In this document: in pieces, positions 16,369 through 25,315 of the stretch | Numbering within the stretch: the first letter of the stretch is position 1 | Layout: each line of letters begins with the position of its first letter | Source: Bdellovibrionales bacterium | Lineage (GTDB): Bacteria > Bdellovibrionota > UBA1018 > CAIMNF01 | Direction: 5' to 3' | Assembly (NCBI GenBank): GCA_018266375.1 | Contig: JAFEAO010000003.1 | Location: 189,578-253,577 of the forward strand | Length of the DNA: 64,000 bases | Program-made: the position numbers and the translations under genes | Notes under the pieces: generated by a model | What the model saw: only the letters and a program-made list of their open reading frames with translations | Told to the model about the DNA's origin: nothing | The model's database searches: none

Positions 16369-18462
16369 ATGAATCAATCTGGCACTCCGTTGGTACGGCG
16401 ACTTACGCAAAGCCCAGATATTCTCATGGCAGCAGGCCTGATCGGAATTCTCGCGATCATGATCATCCCGATGCCGCCGTTCATGATGGATCTTTTGATC
16501 TCTCTCGGCATCGCGATGTCGATCATCATGATGGTCACCGCTGTTTACGTCAAACGCGCGCTCGAGTTTAGTTCTTTCCCGACGATGCTCCTCATCGTCA
16601 CTTTGTATCGCTTGTCACTCAACGTCGCTACCACGCGCGTGATTCTGCTTCGCGGACCGGAGATGGGTACTTCAGCGGCGGGCGAGGTGATTCACGCTTT
16701 CGGAGATTTCGTCGTCGGCGGTAACTACGCGGTCGGGATCGTGGTCTTCGCGATATTGGTCGTGATTAACTTTATCGTCATCACCAAAGGCGCGGGCCGC
16801 GTGGCGGAAGTCAGCGCACGGTTCACCTTGGATGCCTTGCCAGGTAAACAGATGTCGATCGACGCGGATTTGAACGCCGGCGCGATCAACGAACAGACCG
16901 CGCGCGAGCGCCGCTCTGAGATCGCACGCGAAGCCGACTTCTACGGGGCCATGGACGGTGCGAGCAAGTTCGTCCGCGGTGACGCCATTGCGGGCATTTT
17001 GATCGTGTTCATCAACATCATTGGCGGGATCATCATCGGTACGCTCCAGCGCGGAATGAGCATCGCCGACGCGGCTCAGACCTTCACGCTCCTCACGATT
17101 GGCGACGGTCTCGTCGCGCAAATTCCGGCACTCATCGTGTCGACCGCGGCCGGTATTATCGTCACCCGCTCGGGCGGCCAGAACGATCTCGGTACCGATC
17201 TCAACAAACAACTTTTCTCTCAACCGAAGGCGCTCTACGCGGGCGCCGGCGTGATGGGTACTCTTGCGGTCATGCCGGGCCTGCCGTTCATTCCGTTCAT
17301 GATCATGGGCGGTGGTCTTGTTTATCTCGCGAATCGCGTCACCAAAAAAGAAGCGGCTCGCCTGGTGATGGAAGCGAAAGCGAAGGAAGACGAAAAGAAG
17401 AAGGGCGAACCGGAAAAAATCGAAAATCTTTTGGGCGTCGATCCGATCGAACTCGAGGTGGGTTACGGTCTGGTCAACCTCGTCGACTCGGAAAAGAACG
17501 GCGATCTCTTGGAGCGCATCACCGGTATTCGCAAACAGTTCGCGATGGAAACCGGTATCGTGGTTCCGCCGCTGCGGATTCGCGACAACCTCGAATTAAA
17601 ACCGGGCGACTATCAGTTGCTCTTGAAAGGCGTTTCGATCGCGCAAGGCTCACTCATGGTCGGGCACTTGCTCGCGATGGATCCGGGCAACGTGACCGAG
17701 AAGGTGCGCGGTATCCCGACCAAAGAGCCGGCGTTCCAACTCGATGCGATCTGGATCTCGCCGCAAGACAAAGACACGGCGAACTTCGCGGGTTACACCG
17801 TCGTGGATTTGAGCACCGTGATCGCGACTCATTTGACCGAGGTCATTCGCCAAAACTGCGCGGATCTGCTTGGACGCCAGGAGCTTCAGACGCTCCTCGA
17901 CGGAATCAAGCAAACCGCGCCGAAAGTCATCGAAGATCTTATCCCGAACGTTCTTCCGGTCACGATCGTTCTCAAGGTCCTCAAAAACCTTTTGCGCGAA
18001 GGCGTTTCGATCCGCGATCTCAAGACGATTCTGGAAGCGATGGGGGAGATGGCTCCTCATCAAAAAGACCCGGCGTATCTCACCGAGCACGTCCGCACGG
18101 CGCTTGCTCGCACGATCACCAAAAAGCTCGTCGGTTTCGACGGTCAGCTCACGCTTCTTACTTTGGACAAGCAGGTCGAAGAGACCATCGCTTCCGGCAT
18201 CATTCAAACCGATCAAGGCGCGCAGCTGTCGCTTGATCCGGAATTCGTTCGTAACTTTGTGTCCGAATTGAACGACCAGGCCACGGCATTGATGCAAGAA
18301 ACCAACAACGCCGTCGTGCTTTGCTCTCCGTTGATTCGGATGCACGTAAAACAACTCATCGATCGGTTCATTCCGAATGTGACCGTGCTCTCGCACAACG
18401 AGTTAGCGCCAAGTGTAAATATCAGATCCTTTGGAACAGTGAGGTTAGCATATGCAAGTTAA
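16369..18462 (+). CDS. flhA: Flagellar export gate protein FlhA
   Basis: 697 residues. About eight membrane segments occupy the first 310 residues, with the FHIPEP-family patterns ALEFSSFPTMLLIVTLYRLSLNVATTR, EVSARFTLDALPGKQMSIDADLNAGAI and ARERRSEIAREADFYGAMDGASKFVRGDAIAGI. The C-terminal cytosolic domain (about 350-690) forms the nonameric ring that binds chaperone-substrate pairs, FliJ and FlhB. Start is ATG 16369 behind AAGGAAG. The 3' end overlaps flhF by 11 bases. Confidence 0.97.
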   Translation: MNQSGTPLVRRLTQSPDILMAAGLIGILAIMIIPMPPFMMDLLISLGIAMSIIMMVTAVYVKRALEFSSFPTMLLIVTLYRLSLNVATTRVILLRGPEMGTSAAGEVIHAFGDFVVGGNYAVGIVVFAILVVINFIVITKGAGRVAEVSARFTLDALPGKQMSIDADLNAGAINEQTARERRSEIAREADFYGAMDGASKFVRGDAIAGILIVFINIIGGIIIGTLQRGMSIADAAQTFTLLTIGDGLVAQIPALIVSTAAGIIVTRSGGQNDLGTDLNKQLFSQPKALYAGAGVMGTLAVMPGLPFIPFMIMGGGLVYLANRVTKKEAARLVMEAKAKEDEKKKGEPEKIENLLGVDPIELEVGYGLVNLVDSEKNGDLLERITGIRKQFAMETGIVVPPLRIRDNLELKPGDYQLLLKGVSIAQGSLMVGHLLAMDPGNVTEKVRGIPTKEPAFQLDAIWISPQDKDTANFAGYTVVDLSTVIATHLTEVIRQNCADLLGRQELQTLLDGIKQTAPKVIEDLIPNVLPVTIVLKVLKNLLREGVSIRDLKTILEAMGEMAPHQKDPAYLTEHVRTALARTITKKLVGFDGQLTLLTLDKQVEETIASGIIQTDQGAQLSLDPEFVRNFVSELNDQATALMQETNNAVVLCSPLIRMHVKQLIDRFIPNVTVLSHNELAPSVNIRSFGTVRLAYAS

Positions 18463-19849
18463 GAAGTTCGAAGCCCCGACCCTGCAAGAAGCGTTGGACA
18501 CGATCAAACGTGAACTTGGGCCTGAGGCGATCATCCTCCAGACCAAGCAGAACCGTCGCGGATTCGGTCTGATGTCCAAAGGATCGGTCGAAGTGACCGC
18601 CGCGGTAAGCGAGCGCGCCACCGAGAAGAAGCAGAGCGTAGAGAGGCGCCTCCCGAACGCCTACACGCAGAAGGTGAACGCATTGCCGGCGAAGAGCCAG
18701 GCCGATATTTACGAAAGCTACCTTGAAAAGCGGATTGAAAGGGAGAGGGTCCAGTTGAGCAATCAGAGTGCGCAGAACACCGCTGCCGCCGCTTCAAAGA
18801 AAATGACCGCGATGAGATACGCCGACATCGAAGACGATGCCGCTACTCAAGCCCGGAATCAGGTTCAAAATATTCCGGAATACGGCGTTCCGTCGAATGT
18901 TGAGAACGCGATCGAAAATTACTCGGCCAGCCGTAACGGAAGCAACGATGCTCTCGCATCGGAAGTCGCTCAGCTTCGCAAGCTCGTGGACGAACTTCGT
19001 CGCGAACGTAAAAAACCGGAATATATCGACAGCGATTCTCCTTTGGCTGCGACTGAAGCACTGCAGGAAGCGTTTGAGATGCTTCTCCAAGCAGGTGTAG
19101 AGCGTCGCTATTCGGTTCAGATGATGCGTGATGTGGCCCGCAATCTCACGATCGAAGCTCGCGCGGATCGCGACAACGTGCTCGATGCCGTGGCGGAGCA
19201 GCTCCTTAAGACTTCATCGACTCGCAATGTGTTCGGTAACGCGGTCGCCTCAGACCATGGCCCTGAACTTCACGCGTTCGTGGGCGCGAGCGGCAGCGGA
19301 AAGACGTCGACCTTGGCAAAACTTGCTACCGATGCGGTCCGTAACCGTAACGAGAAGGTCGGTATCATCCGTTTGCAGGTCGTGGGCGAGGAGACGGTCG
19401 ATCCGTTGATTGTTTTCGCAAAAGCGTTACATACTCCTTATCGTCAAGCGAGTTCGATCGAAGAGCTTCAAGTCGCGATCCAAGACATGAGCCAATGTGG
19501 GCGTATCTTTATCGATACGCCGGGCGTGTCCGCGAAGGAAACGAACACCGTAAACCGTATTCGCTCATTGCTCTCGAGCGTTCCGGGCGTTCGCGTGCAG
19601 GTGGTTTTGTCCGCGATCACTCGCGATCTCGAGCTTCAAGAGCAGGCTCGCGTGCTTCAAAGCTTCAACCCGGAAAGTATCGTTTTTACGCGCCTCGATG
19701 AAAGTTATTCTCCGGGCGTAGTGCTTTCGGTGTCAAACCGGTTACGGTTGCCGATCTCGGTCTTCACCAAAGGCAAAAAAGTGACGGAGGATTGGGAGAC
19801 GGCATCCCCGGAAAGGATTACCGCTTCAATCTTGAATATTATTTGTTAA
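18452..19849 (+). CDS. flhF: SRP-family GTPase FlhF, flagellar placement factor
   Basis: 465 residues. The N-terminus (MQVKKFEAPTLQEALDTIKRELGPEAIILQTKQ) is the FlhF B-domain pattern, followed by a variable linker. The N and G domains begin near residue 200, with the P-loop GASGSGKTSTLAKL (about 275). A DTPG motif lies near residue 353 and an FTRLDE motif near 412. FlhF recruits the first flagellar components to the pole. It overlaps flhA by 11 bases. The usual partner gene flhG (a MinD-like ATPase) is not found between flhF and fliA. Confidence 0.93.
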   Translation: MQVKKFEAPTLQEALDTIKRELGPEAIILQTKQNRRGFGLMSKGSVEVTAAVSERATEKKQSVERRLPNAYTQKVNALPAKSQADIYESYLEKRIERERVQLSNQSAQNTAAAASKKMTAMRYADIEDDAATQARNQVQNIPEYGVPSNVENAIENYSASRNGSNDALASEVAQLRKLVDELRRERKKPEYIDSDSPLAATEALQEAFEMLLQAGVERRYSVQMMRDVARNLTIEARADRDNVLDAVAEQLLKTSSTRNVFGNAVASDHGPELHAFVGASGSGKTSTLAKLATDAVRNRNEKVGIIRLQVVGEETVDPLIVFAKALHTPYRQASSIEELQVAIQDMSQCGRIFIDTPGVSAKETNTVNRIRSLLSSVPGVRVQVVLSAITRDLELQEQARVLQSFNPESIVFTRLDESYSPGVVLSVSNRLRLPISVFTKGKKVTEDWETASPERITASILNIIC

Positions 19850-19908
19850 ACTAATTTTAGATATCGGCTCACGGATAAGAGCCTGGTTTTTTACCATGGA
19901 GAGGTAAG

Positions 19909-20934
19909 ATGGCGACATCACAAAAGGCAGCACTTCAGAAATATCAAAAGGCATCTAACACCAAGAAGCGCGCTCCTGACGCTAGTTCACAGCGCGAAGA
20001 AAAAGTGCAGCCCAAGGAATCGTTGAAGGCCAAGGCCTCGAAAGCAGTCGCTAAAAAGAGAGTTGACGACGCGATCGAGACCATTAGCGCGACATCAAAA
20101 AAGGTCTCCGCCGAAGAAAAGGTAAAAGTTGAACTCGAAAAAGAACTCGTCGAAACCGCCGCGCAATCGAACAAATTGGTAAAGGGGGATTTCTCCCCGG
20201 TCAACACCGATCGCACCAAGCTCATCGTGGAGTACGGCGGCCTCATCAAATTCATTGCTTCAAAGATCGCGGCGCGTTTACCGTCCAACATCGAGCTCGA
20301 CGACTTGATCAGCTCGGGCGTGATCGGACTCATGGATGCAATCGACAAGTACGATTCGTCACGCGACAACAAATTCAAAACTTACGCTGAGTTCCGGATT
20401 CGCGGCGCGATCTTGGACGAACTCCGCTCGCAAGATTGGGTTCCGCGCTCGGTGCGCGAGAAAGCGAAGATCCTCGAACGCGCATACTCGAAGATCGAAC
20501 AAGAAAAAGGCCGCCAGGCGACCGATGACGAAGTTTGTATCTCTCTCGGGATGACTACAGAGCAATACCACGACATGCTCAACGAAGTTCGCTCGGTGTC
20601 TTTGCTGTCTTACGACGACTTGGGCAACCTCTCGAACGCCGACAAGCGTTCGCTCCACGGAGCGGGTGAGGCGGGTTCAAAAGTTCCGACTCCGTTCAGC
20701 GAAGTTTCGGTGGCGCACTTAAAGCGCATCGTCTCTGAAGCGATCACCGATCTCCCGGAGAAACAGCGCCTCGTGCTGTCTCTTTATTACTACGAAGACC
20801 TGAACTTGAAGGAGATCGGCCGCGTCCTCGACGTGACCGAGTCGCGCGTGAGTCAGTTGCACTCGCAAGCGATCTTCAAGCTCAAGGCCCGTCTCAAAAA
20901 TCATTGGGACGACTTCGTGAATTTGATGATCTAG
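19909..20934 (+). CDS. fliA: Flagellar sigma factor FliA (sigma-28) with a long basic N-terminal extension
   Basis: 341 residues, about 90 longer than ordinary FliA. Residues 1-95 are Lys/Ala/Glu-rich and probably disordered or coiled. The sigma core follows: region 2 (IKFIASKIAARLPSNIELDDLISSGVIGLMDAIDKYD, then FKTYAEFRIRGAILDELRSQDWVPRSVR), region 3, and region 4 (LPEKQRLVLSLYYYEDLNLKEIGRVLDVTESRVSQLHSQAI). These are diagnostic of FliA/WhiG sigma factors for late flagellar genes. A GAGAGGT ribosome site precedes ATG 19909. TTAAACTAA lies at 19846-19854, overlapping the end of flhF. No flgM was seen. Confidence 0.93.
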   Translation: MATSQKAALQKYQKASNTKKRAPDASSQREEKVQPKESLKAKASKAVAKKRVDDAIETISATSKKVSAEEKVKVELEKELVETAAQSNKLVKGDFSPVNTDRTKLIVEYGGLIKFIASKIAARLPSNIELDDLISSGVIGLMDAIDKYDSSRDNKFKTYAEFRIRGAILDELRSQDWVPRSVREKAKILERAYSKIEQEKGRQATDDEVCISLGMTTEQYHDMLNEVRSVSLLSYDDLGNLSNADKRSLHGAGEAGSKVPTPFSEVSVAHLKRIVSEAITDLPEKQRLVLSLYYYEDLNLKEIGRVLDVTESRVSQLHSQAIFKLKARLKNHWDDFVNLMI

Positions 20935-21106
20935 GCATTAGCCGGATCGTTTGCAAGATCGAATACTCGTTCAATCGCGCGAACCGAGTCGTGACCGGAC
21001 ACGGTAATCGCCGTTATATTTGGCTACGATGGACAGCAGTGAAAATAGAAATAATGAATGACGATTGCTGCGCCGCGATTTTTCTAGTTCGTGTTAGAGC
21101 AGAAGA

Positions 21107-22018
21107 ATGTATGCGATTTTAGTCTTATTGCTCACCTACCTCGTCACTTCTGTAAACGCTCAGGAACCGAATTCCCTAACACTCTATATGATCAAATCGC
21201 CGATGGGATTGAACTGGCGGACTCCGCAATCGATCACGGTGAGCACGATCCTCAATCAGTATGTGCCGGTCACTCACGAGGCGAGCCGCGATCCGATCGG
21301 GCACGTGAACGTCGAGTATCGTTGCCCGAAGCTCAATCAGCTTGTCATCACCGGATCGTCGGGAAAGAACGCAAGCGATAATCGCGACCGAGTACTGAAG
21401 CTCCATTACGGATTGGCGACGATGCTCTCCACGAGCGAAGGGTACCTTGAGGGCGACGAGGTTCGCTCCGATCTCGATGTGTATGCCGAGAACGGGCGCT
21501 TAAGCGTATTCAAGATTCTAATTAACGATGCGGCATGCGAACGTATCGTGCGCTACATGAAAGAATATCGCGAACTCAGCATCGATAAAATTTACGGTGG
21601 CGTTCAATCTGATCCGCTCAAAAAAGAAGGCGCGGGCTGCGGGACCTTCGGCGCGAGCTTCCTTGAAATGCTCGGTTACCTCACTGATAGCGAGCGTTCG
21701 GGCTGGAAACGCGCACTCGGCGTTCCTTATAGGTTTATCGGCGGGCCGATCGGTGGTGGACGTCAGGTCAAGCTCACACGACTACTTCTCGCGTTCGGTT
21801 CCAGGTGGACTCGCGAGGGGAGCGACAAAGGAATGTGGATCGACTTCTACGATCCCGACCTGATGTATAAGTGGGTGTGGGATGAGTATGAGCGCGTGCT
21901 GGAAGATCCCGCGAGCGCTCCTTATCCTGCGTCAACCTTTGAAATCAAGAACGCGGTCGGCGTGACGTACGATATGCGCGCGATAACTCCGCTCAGTGGT
22001 CCTATTTTTAAAGAGTGA
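21107..22018 (+). CDS. Secreted protein of unknown function
   Basis: 303 residues. A signal peptide (about residues 1-18, ending VNA) predicts export to the periplasm. The mature protein begins with beta-rich sequence. A distinctive segment near residue 178 reads GAGCGTFGASFLEMLGYL and is followed by GGPIGGGRQVKLTRLL. With Cys-Gly-Thr-Phe and nearby His/Asp-containing stretches, a thiol-enzyme role is conceivable but unsupported. It stands alone after fliA, with 172 bases between, and its 3' end overlaps the convergent permease gene by 11 bases. I do not recognise the family. Confidence 0.65.
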   Translation: MYAILVLLLTYLVTSVNAQEPNSLTLYMIKSPMGLNWRTPQSITVSTILNQYVPVTHEASRDPIGHVNVEYRCPKLNQLVITGSSGKNASDNRDRVLKLHYGLATMLSTSEGYLEGDEVRSDLDVYAENGRLSVFKILINDAACERIVRYMKEYRELSIDKIYGGVQSDPLKKEGAGCGTFGASFLEMLGYLTDSERSGWKRALGVPYRFIGGPIGGGRQVKLTRLLLAFGSRWTREGSDKGMWIDFYDPDLMYKWVWDEYERVLEDPASAPYPASTFEIKNAVGVTYDMRAITPLSGPIFKE

Positions 22019-22649
22019 CCCATTTCCTGCTGCAATAATAGGCTTGAACCGAGGCAATGAGTGCTAATGATACTGACGCTAGGGGTTGTGGGAAGCTCAA
22101 AACTAGAGCCACGCATAAAAAAAGTAATCCGCTTCTTGAAAACAAAACGATCCAGCTAAAGAAGCGTTTGTCGGTGGTAGTATGCGCGGATAGCTTTTCA
22201 GTCTCAAGTTTATTTTGAAGCCCCAATAGGATAAATAAAACAATCAAAACAGGAACCAGAAAATAAAAACTCAAGTTTGTAAAATCTGTTTTGGCAAAAA
22301 CCGGACTGATGGTTGACACCGCCAATTTAGGTAGGCAGTAAAACAGCAATATCAGCGGCAGATAAAAAACCAGCTTACGGATGATGATATAGAAGAAGAG
22401 CGTTTGGCGCTTTATTGGTAAAGAAAGCAAGTAACTGCGAGACATCACGTGCTGAGATCTAAGTTTTGATCCTGTGATATGATGTGTAGGTACTATGCCG
22501 AACATAAAAAAAAGGAATAGTAGCATACGGGCTGAGTCTGCGGAAGTGCCGAAAAATAGTACTATGGAAATCGATGCCGTAGCGAGCAGAATCCAGTAGA
22601 TTTTAAAACTAATGATATCCCATTTGATGAAATGTAAGAGCGCTTTCAT
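22008..22649 (-). CDS. ABC-2-type transporter permease-like membrane protein
   Basis: 213 residues with about five or six membrane helices (for example IYWILLATASISIVLFFG, YIIIRKLVFYLPLILLFYCL, FYFLVPVLIVLFILLGL and two near the C-terminus). The ATPase gene directly upstream shares one base with its start, so the pair should form one small ABC transporter. Such simple ATPase/permease pairs export peptides, lipids or antibiotics, but the substrate cannot be told. The AT-rich composition differs from the neighbours and suggests acquisition. Confidence 0.7.
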   Translation of the reverse strand: MKALLHFIKWDIISFKIYWILLATASISIVLFFGTSADSARMLLFLFFMFGIVPTHHITGSKLRSQHVMSRSYLLSLPIKRQTLFFYIIIRKLVFYLPLILLFYCLPKLAVSTISPVFAKTDFTNLSFYFLVPVLIVLFILLGLQNKLETEKLSAHTTTDKRFFSWIVLFSRSGLLFLCVALVLSFPQPLASVSLALIASVQAYYCSRKWVTL

Positions 22650-23368
22650 TATGCAACATCCTTTTCAAGACAGTCGGAGATCAAGTTGCAAAACTCCGTG
22701 TCGTTACCACTATGAAGCGTTAAGCTTACTGAGCGACTTTCAAGGACCTTTCCACTAGAAAGCAACAGGACGTCATCAGCGTTGCCATATAGCCCTTCAA
22801 GAATGTTCGTAGCAAAAACGATGCACGCTCCTTCGTTGGCGGCCTGCTTTAGGAGACGCATGAGTTTGCGTCTTCCTACGATGTCGAGCACCGCGGTGAT
22901 TTCATCGATCAAAATTATCTTTGGTTTATAGGCTAGAGACGCAGCGATTTGAACTCTGCGTATTTCGCCGGCTGATAAATTACCGATACGGTTATTAATT
23001 CCGATTCCCAGCGCTTTTATGAGGTTTTGTTCGAGTTCCGCATCATGTTTTTTGTAAAAGTGTGCGTTGAACCTTAAAAACTCTTTGATCGAACAATCGC
23101 CGGGAAGATCTACTTTCTCTGAGAGATATGCCACCTGTTGACGGAGTTCGTATGGGTCTTTTTGTGGGTCTTCGCCCATCACCTCAATGTTGCCATTCGA
23201 AGGTTTTCGGAACCCCATCAATTGATCAAGTAGGCTGGTTTTGCCGGACCCGTTTTCTCCAAGCACAGCAAGCCATTTGCCCGCATTCGCTTCAAAAGAG
23301 ATGTCCGAAAGAATGGTTCGGCCGTTTGCGACGAAAGAAAGATTTTTCACCTTAATTATGGCGCTCAT
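22649..23368 (-). CDS. ABC transporter ATP-binding protein
   Basis: 239 residues from ATG 23368. The frame is open to 23434, but that would run into the gene upstream and add a non-family N-terminus. Walker A is GENGSGKTSLLDQL (about residue 37), the signature is LSAGEIRRVQIA (about 137) and Walker B is KIILIDEI (about 157). The signature has SAGE rather than SGGQ, as in several exporter ATPases. The downstream permease gene is coupled by a one-base overlap. AT-rich like its partner. Confidence 0.85.
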   Translation of the reverse strand: MSAIIKVKNLSFVANGRTILSDISFEANAGKWLAVLGENGSGKTSLLDQLMGFRKPSNGNIEVMGEDPQKDPYELRQQVAYLSEKVDLPGDCSIKEFLRFNAHFYKKHDAELEQNLIKALGIGINNRIGNLSAGEIRRVQIAASLAYKPKIILIDEITAVLDIVGRRKLMRLLKQAANEGACIVFATNILEGLYGNADDVLLLSSGKVLESRSVSLTLHSGNDTEFCNLISDCLEKDVA

Positions 23369-23387
23369 AAAGTTTCTCAAAAACTGA

Positions 23388-23897
23388 TTAGGCCGCCTGC
23401 TTCTCTTCGGCTGCAGGAATTGAAAGCGCGTCAAGCTTGGCTTTCATATCGGCCGAATCCGATGGGGCGTCCGGAGCCGCCGTTTGCGCGTCTGCCGCAG
23501 CCGTGCCGGTCATTCCCGGGAGTAAACCCTCAAGTCCGCTCACGCTGCCGTAGCTGCGGTAGAACTTTCGGATGGTCGACGGGTTGTCTTCGCTCGGGAT
23601 CGAGTTCATCACACGGCCCGAAGAGATTTGTTCGTGGATTCCGGTCACTAAAATTTTGAAGCGGGCCTTCTGCCCGAAGTAGTCGACGTCGACGGTGAGT
23701 TCGTCATCGACTGGAAACTTTTGCGATGAGAAAAAACTCAGCCTCTTCGGATCGAGCTCATGTAATAGTGCGTATCCAATAAAGTCTTGGTTCGGGTACT
23801 TCTTGCTATGAATCAGCAAACTCACTCTTTTCAAGTGTTGTCCTCTCGGTACAGGATGGGGCTCGTAGCTTGCTCTTGATGCTTTTACTTCATCCAT
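23388..23897 (-). CDS. PilZ-like domain protein (uncertain)
   Basis: 169 residues, no signal peptide. Residues 20-115 are beta-rich with a PilZ-like rhythm (KRVSLLIHSKKYPNQDFIGYALLHELDPKRLSFFS, then DELTVDVDYFGQKARFKILVTGI). The canonical RxxxR and D/NxSxxG c-di-GMP motifs are not evident, so it may be a non-binding PilZ relative. The last 45 residues are Ala/Asp/Pro-rich and disordered. It lies 19 bases upstream of the ABC ATPase on the same strand. Upstream, TTGACG and an AT-rich stretch could form a promoter. Family assignment is tentative. Confidence 0.5.
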   Translation of the reverse strand: MDEVKASRASYEPHPVPRGQHLKRVSLLIHSKKYPNQDFIGYALLHELDPKRLSFFSSQKFPVDDELTVDVDYFGQKARFKILVTGIHEQISSGRVMNSIPSEDNPSTIRKFYRSYGSVSGLEGLLPGMTGTAAADAQTAAPDAPSDSADMKAKLDALSIPAAEEKQAA

Positions 23898-24019
23898 TAC
23901 TTATATTTTCAATCAATGTTGTGTAATCGTCAAGAATGTGTCATTCGAGACACATTTCGAATTTTCGCGTACCCGATATATTATAGACAGTAAATTGAGG
24001 CTGGATTTAGGCTATAGGT

Positions 24020-24048
24020 TTGACATCGCTATGTATAAGGCACATAAT
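24020..24048 (+). promoter_or_regulatory. Strong promoter candidate for the Flp-type pilin gene
   Basis: TTGACA (24020-24025) and CATAAT (24043-24048) are 17 bases apart, a near-consensus sigma-70 pair. The resulting leader of about 65 bases contains a CACTCAA/TTGAGTG hairpin (about 24068-24088) before the ribosome site GAGAGGA. Confidence 0.6.
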
Positions 24049-24119
24049 AATAATAGGAGCCTAAAACACTCAAGTTTTGTATTTGAGTGCCGATAAGCAT
24101 GGTGAGAGGAAATTTGGTT

Positions 24120-24314
24120 ATGTTACTCACGAGGATACGTAAGCGTTGGAACAAGTTGTTGAAGGACCGCTCTGGTCAGTCGACGACCGAGTACATTCTC
24201 ATCCTGGCGATCGTTGTGATGATCGCGACGAAGCTGAAATCCACTCTGACTTCAAAAGTCGTGGGTGCGGTCGATAGCTTGAACTTCGAGAAAGTGATGA
24301 GCCAGGAGCAATAG
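24120..24314 (+). CDS. Flp/Fap-type small pilin
   Basis: 64 residues from ATG 24120, with GAGAGGA nine bases upstream; in-frame GTG 24087 and ATG 24099 are less well placed. A basic leader (RKRWNKLLKD) is followed by SGQSTTEYILILAIVVMIATKL. This fits the Flp/TadE class: cleavage after Gly, a Glu at mature position 5 and a hydrophobic helix. Flp pilins make thin adhesive pili assembled by Tad machinery, which is absent from this window. It has its own strong promoter and is followed by a large inverted repeat with a terminator. Confidence 0.75.
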   Translation: MLLTRIRKRWNKLLKDRSGQSTTEYILILAIVVMIATKLKSTLTSKVVGAVDSLNFEKVMSQEQ

Positions 24315-24323
24315 ACAAATCGC

Positions 24324-24482
24324 AAAGGTCGTCGCCAACTTGTTGTTGAGTTTCGATTGTTAAAGTCTAGCTAATAGTACGTTAAGAAGTTAACGTCATA
24401 TTCATAAAAAAGGCGCGATCCCTCGGGGCTCGCGCCTTTTCCATTTCAATCGAAACTCAACAACAAGTTGGCGACGACCTTT
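24324..24482. repeat. Perfect 36-bp inverted repeat enclosing a terminator
   Basis: The 36 bases at 24324-24359 (starting AAAGGTCGTCGCC) are exactly complementary in reverse to 24447-24482. The 87-base interior holds ACGTTAA-GAAG-TTAACGT (24379-24396) and the terminator hairpin at 24408-24440. No ORF is present. It resembles a miniature inverted-repeat element or a very large transcript-end hairpin. Confidence 0.9.
24408..24440. terminator. Bidirectional hairpin terminator behind the pilin gene
   Basis: AAAAGGCGCGA (24408-24418) pairs perfectly with TCGCGCCTTTT (24430-24440). T runs follow on the plus strand, and a longer one on the minus strand, so it can end both the pilin transcript and the convergent EI24-like transcript. 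Confidence 0.8.
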
Positions 24483-24559
24483 TAGAGCTTACATCGCGAG
24501 AATTTCAACCCTGGATAATGCGCTGAAGTAACTAAACGTGAGCATCCCCGGGCGAAGGT

Positions 24560-25315
24560 TCAAGGGGTCTCGGAGCGGTGTGGAATTCCGGGAGTGCTCT
24601 CGAGAAACAGGAGCGTGCCGCCGACCACCGAGATCGGAAGTGCGAAAATGTTGATCACCGGAATCGAAAACAAAAACGTGGTCGTGAGCCCGAAACCCAT
24701 CGAAAGCGGGACATTGCGAAGCACCCACTTAAACGACGAGCGCACGCCGAACAAACGACGGCTCTGCGGATAAGTGACAAACGTAAAGGTATTCAAAAGC
24801 GCGATCGCGAGGAAAGCAAGGATGCCCACGAACGGGATCAAAAGCCCGAGACTTAGGCTTAAGCTCAGGATCAAGGCGAGCAAAGTTTTACGAAAATCGA
24901 GAGCGAGAATACGAAGTGCGCGGCCCACGGTAAACCCGGGGACTTCGGGCACGCCCATCGAGCGTTCGGTCGCCTCGGCTAAGATGTCGTTAAAGGGAGA
25001 GCTGAAGAAGCTGATCAGGATCGCGACCGAGTTGATCGCGACGTAGATAAACATGATCCCGGCAACGGCCGCGAACGCGACCATGAGACCGCTCTGATAC
25101 TGAGCGAAGTAACCGGTGAAGTGGGCGGCGACGTAGGACCAAAGTCCTGCCATGAGCGCGTAGAAAACGACGGCGAGAACGACGCAAGTGGTGAGGATCG
25201 GAAGCGCGGAGAGGGTGAGGAGTTTCGGAGAGGAAAAGATGACTCCGACCGCGCGGATCGGAGTCACGATTCCTTTTAGAAAATCCTTAAATTTGGAATC
25301 CAAACTCGAGGGCAT
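24560..25315 (-). CDS. EI24/CysZ-like integral membrane protein
   Basis: 251 residues with about five or six membrane helices (LLTLSALPILTTCVVLAVVFYALMAG, LMVAFAAVAGIMFIYVAINSVAILISFF, a long one around 140-175, and one near 215-235). The pattern FSSPFNDILAEATER after the second helix pair is characteristic of the EI24 domain family, which includes the sulfate permease-like CysZ. No sulfate assimilation genes are nearby, so transport of sulfate is not assumed. It overlaps the 3' end of the upstream outer-membrane protein gene by 29 bases, suggesting co-transcription. Confidence 0.75.
   Translation of the reverse strand: MPSSLDSKFKDFLKGIVTPIRAVGVIFSSPKLLTLSALPILTTCVVLAVVFYALMAGLWSYVAAHFTGYFAQYQSGLMVAFAAVAGIMFIYVAINSVAILISFFSSPFNDILAEATERSMGVPEVPGFTVGRALRILALDFRKTLLALILSLSLSLGLLIPFVGILAFLAIALLNTFTFVTYPQSRRLFGVRSSFKWVLRNVPLSMGFGLTTTFLFSIPVINIFALPISVVGGTLLFLESTPGIPHRSETP

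Noticed and set aside
24324..24482. Insertion sequence ends around the pilin downstream repeat
   Set aside because: There is no transposase frame between the arms and no target-site duplication was evident; a MITE-like nature remains open but unproven.
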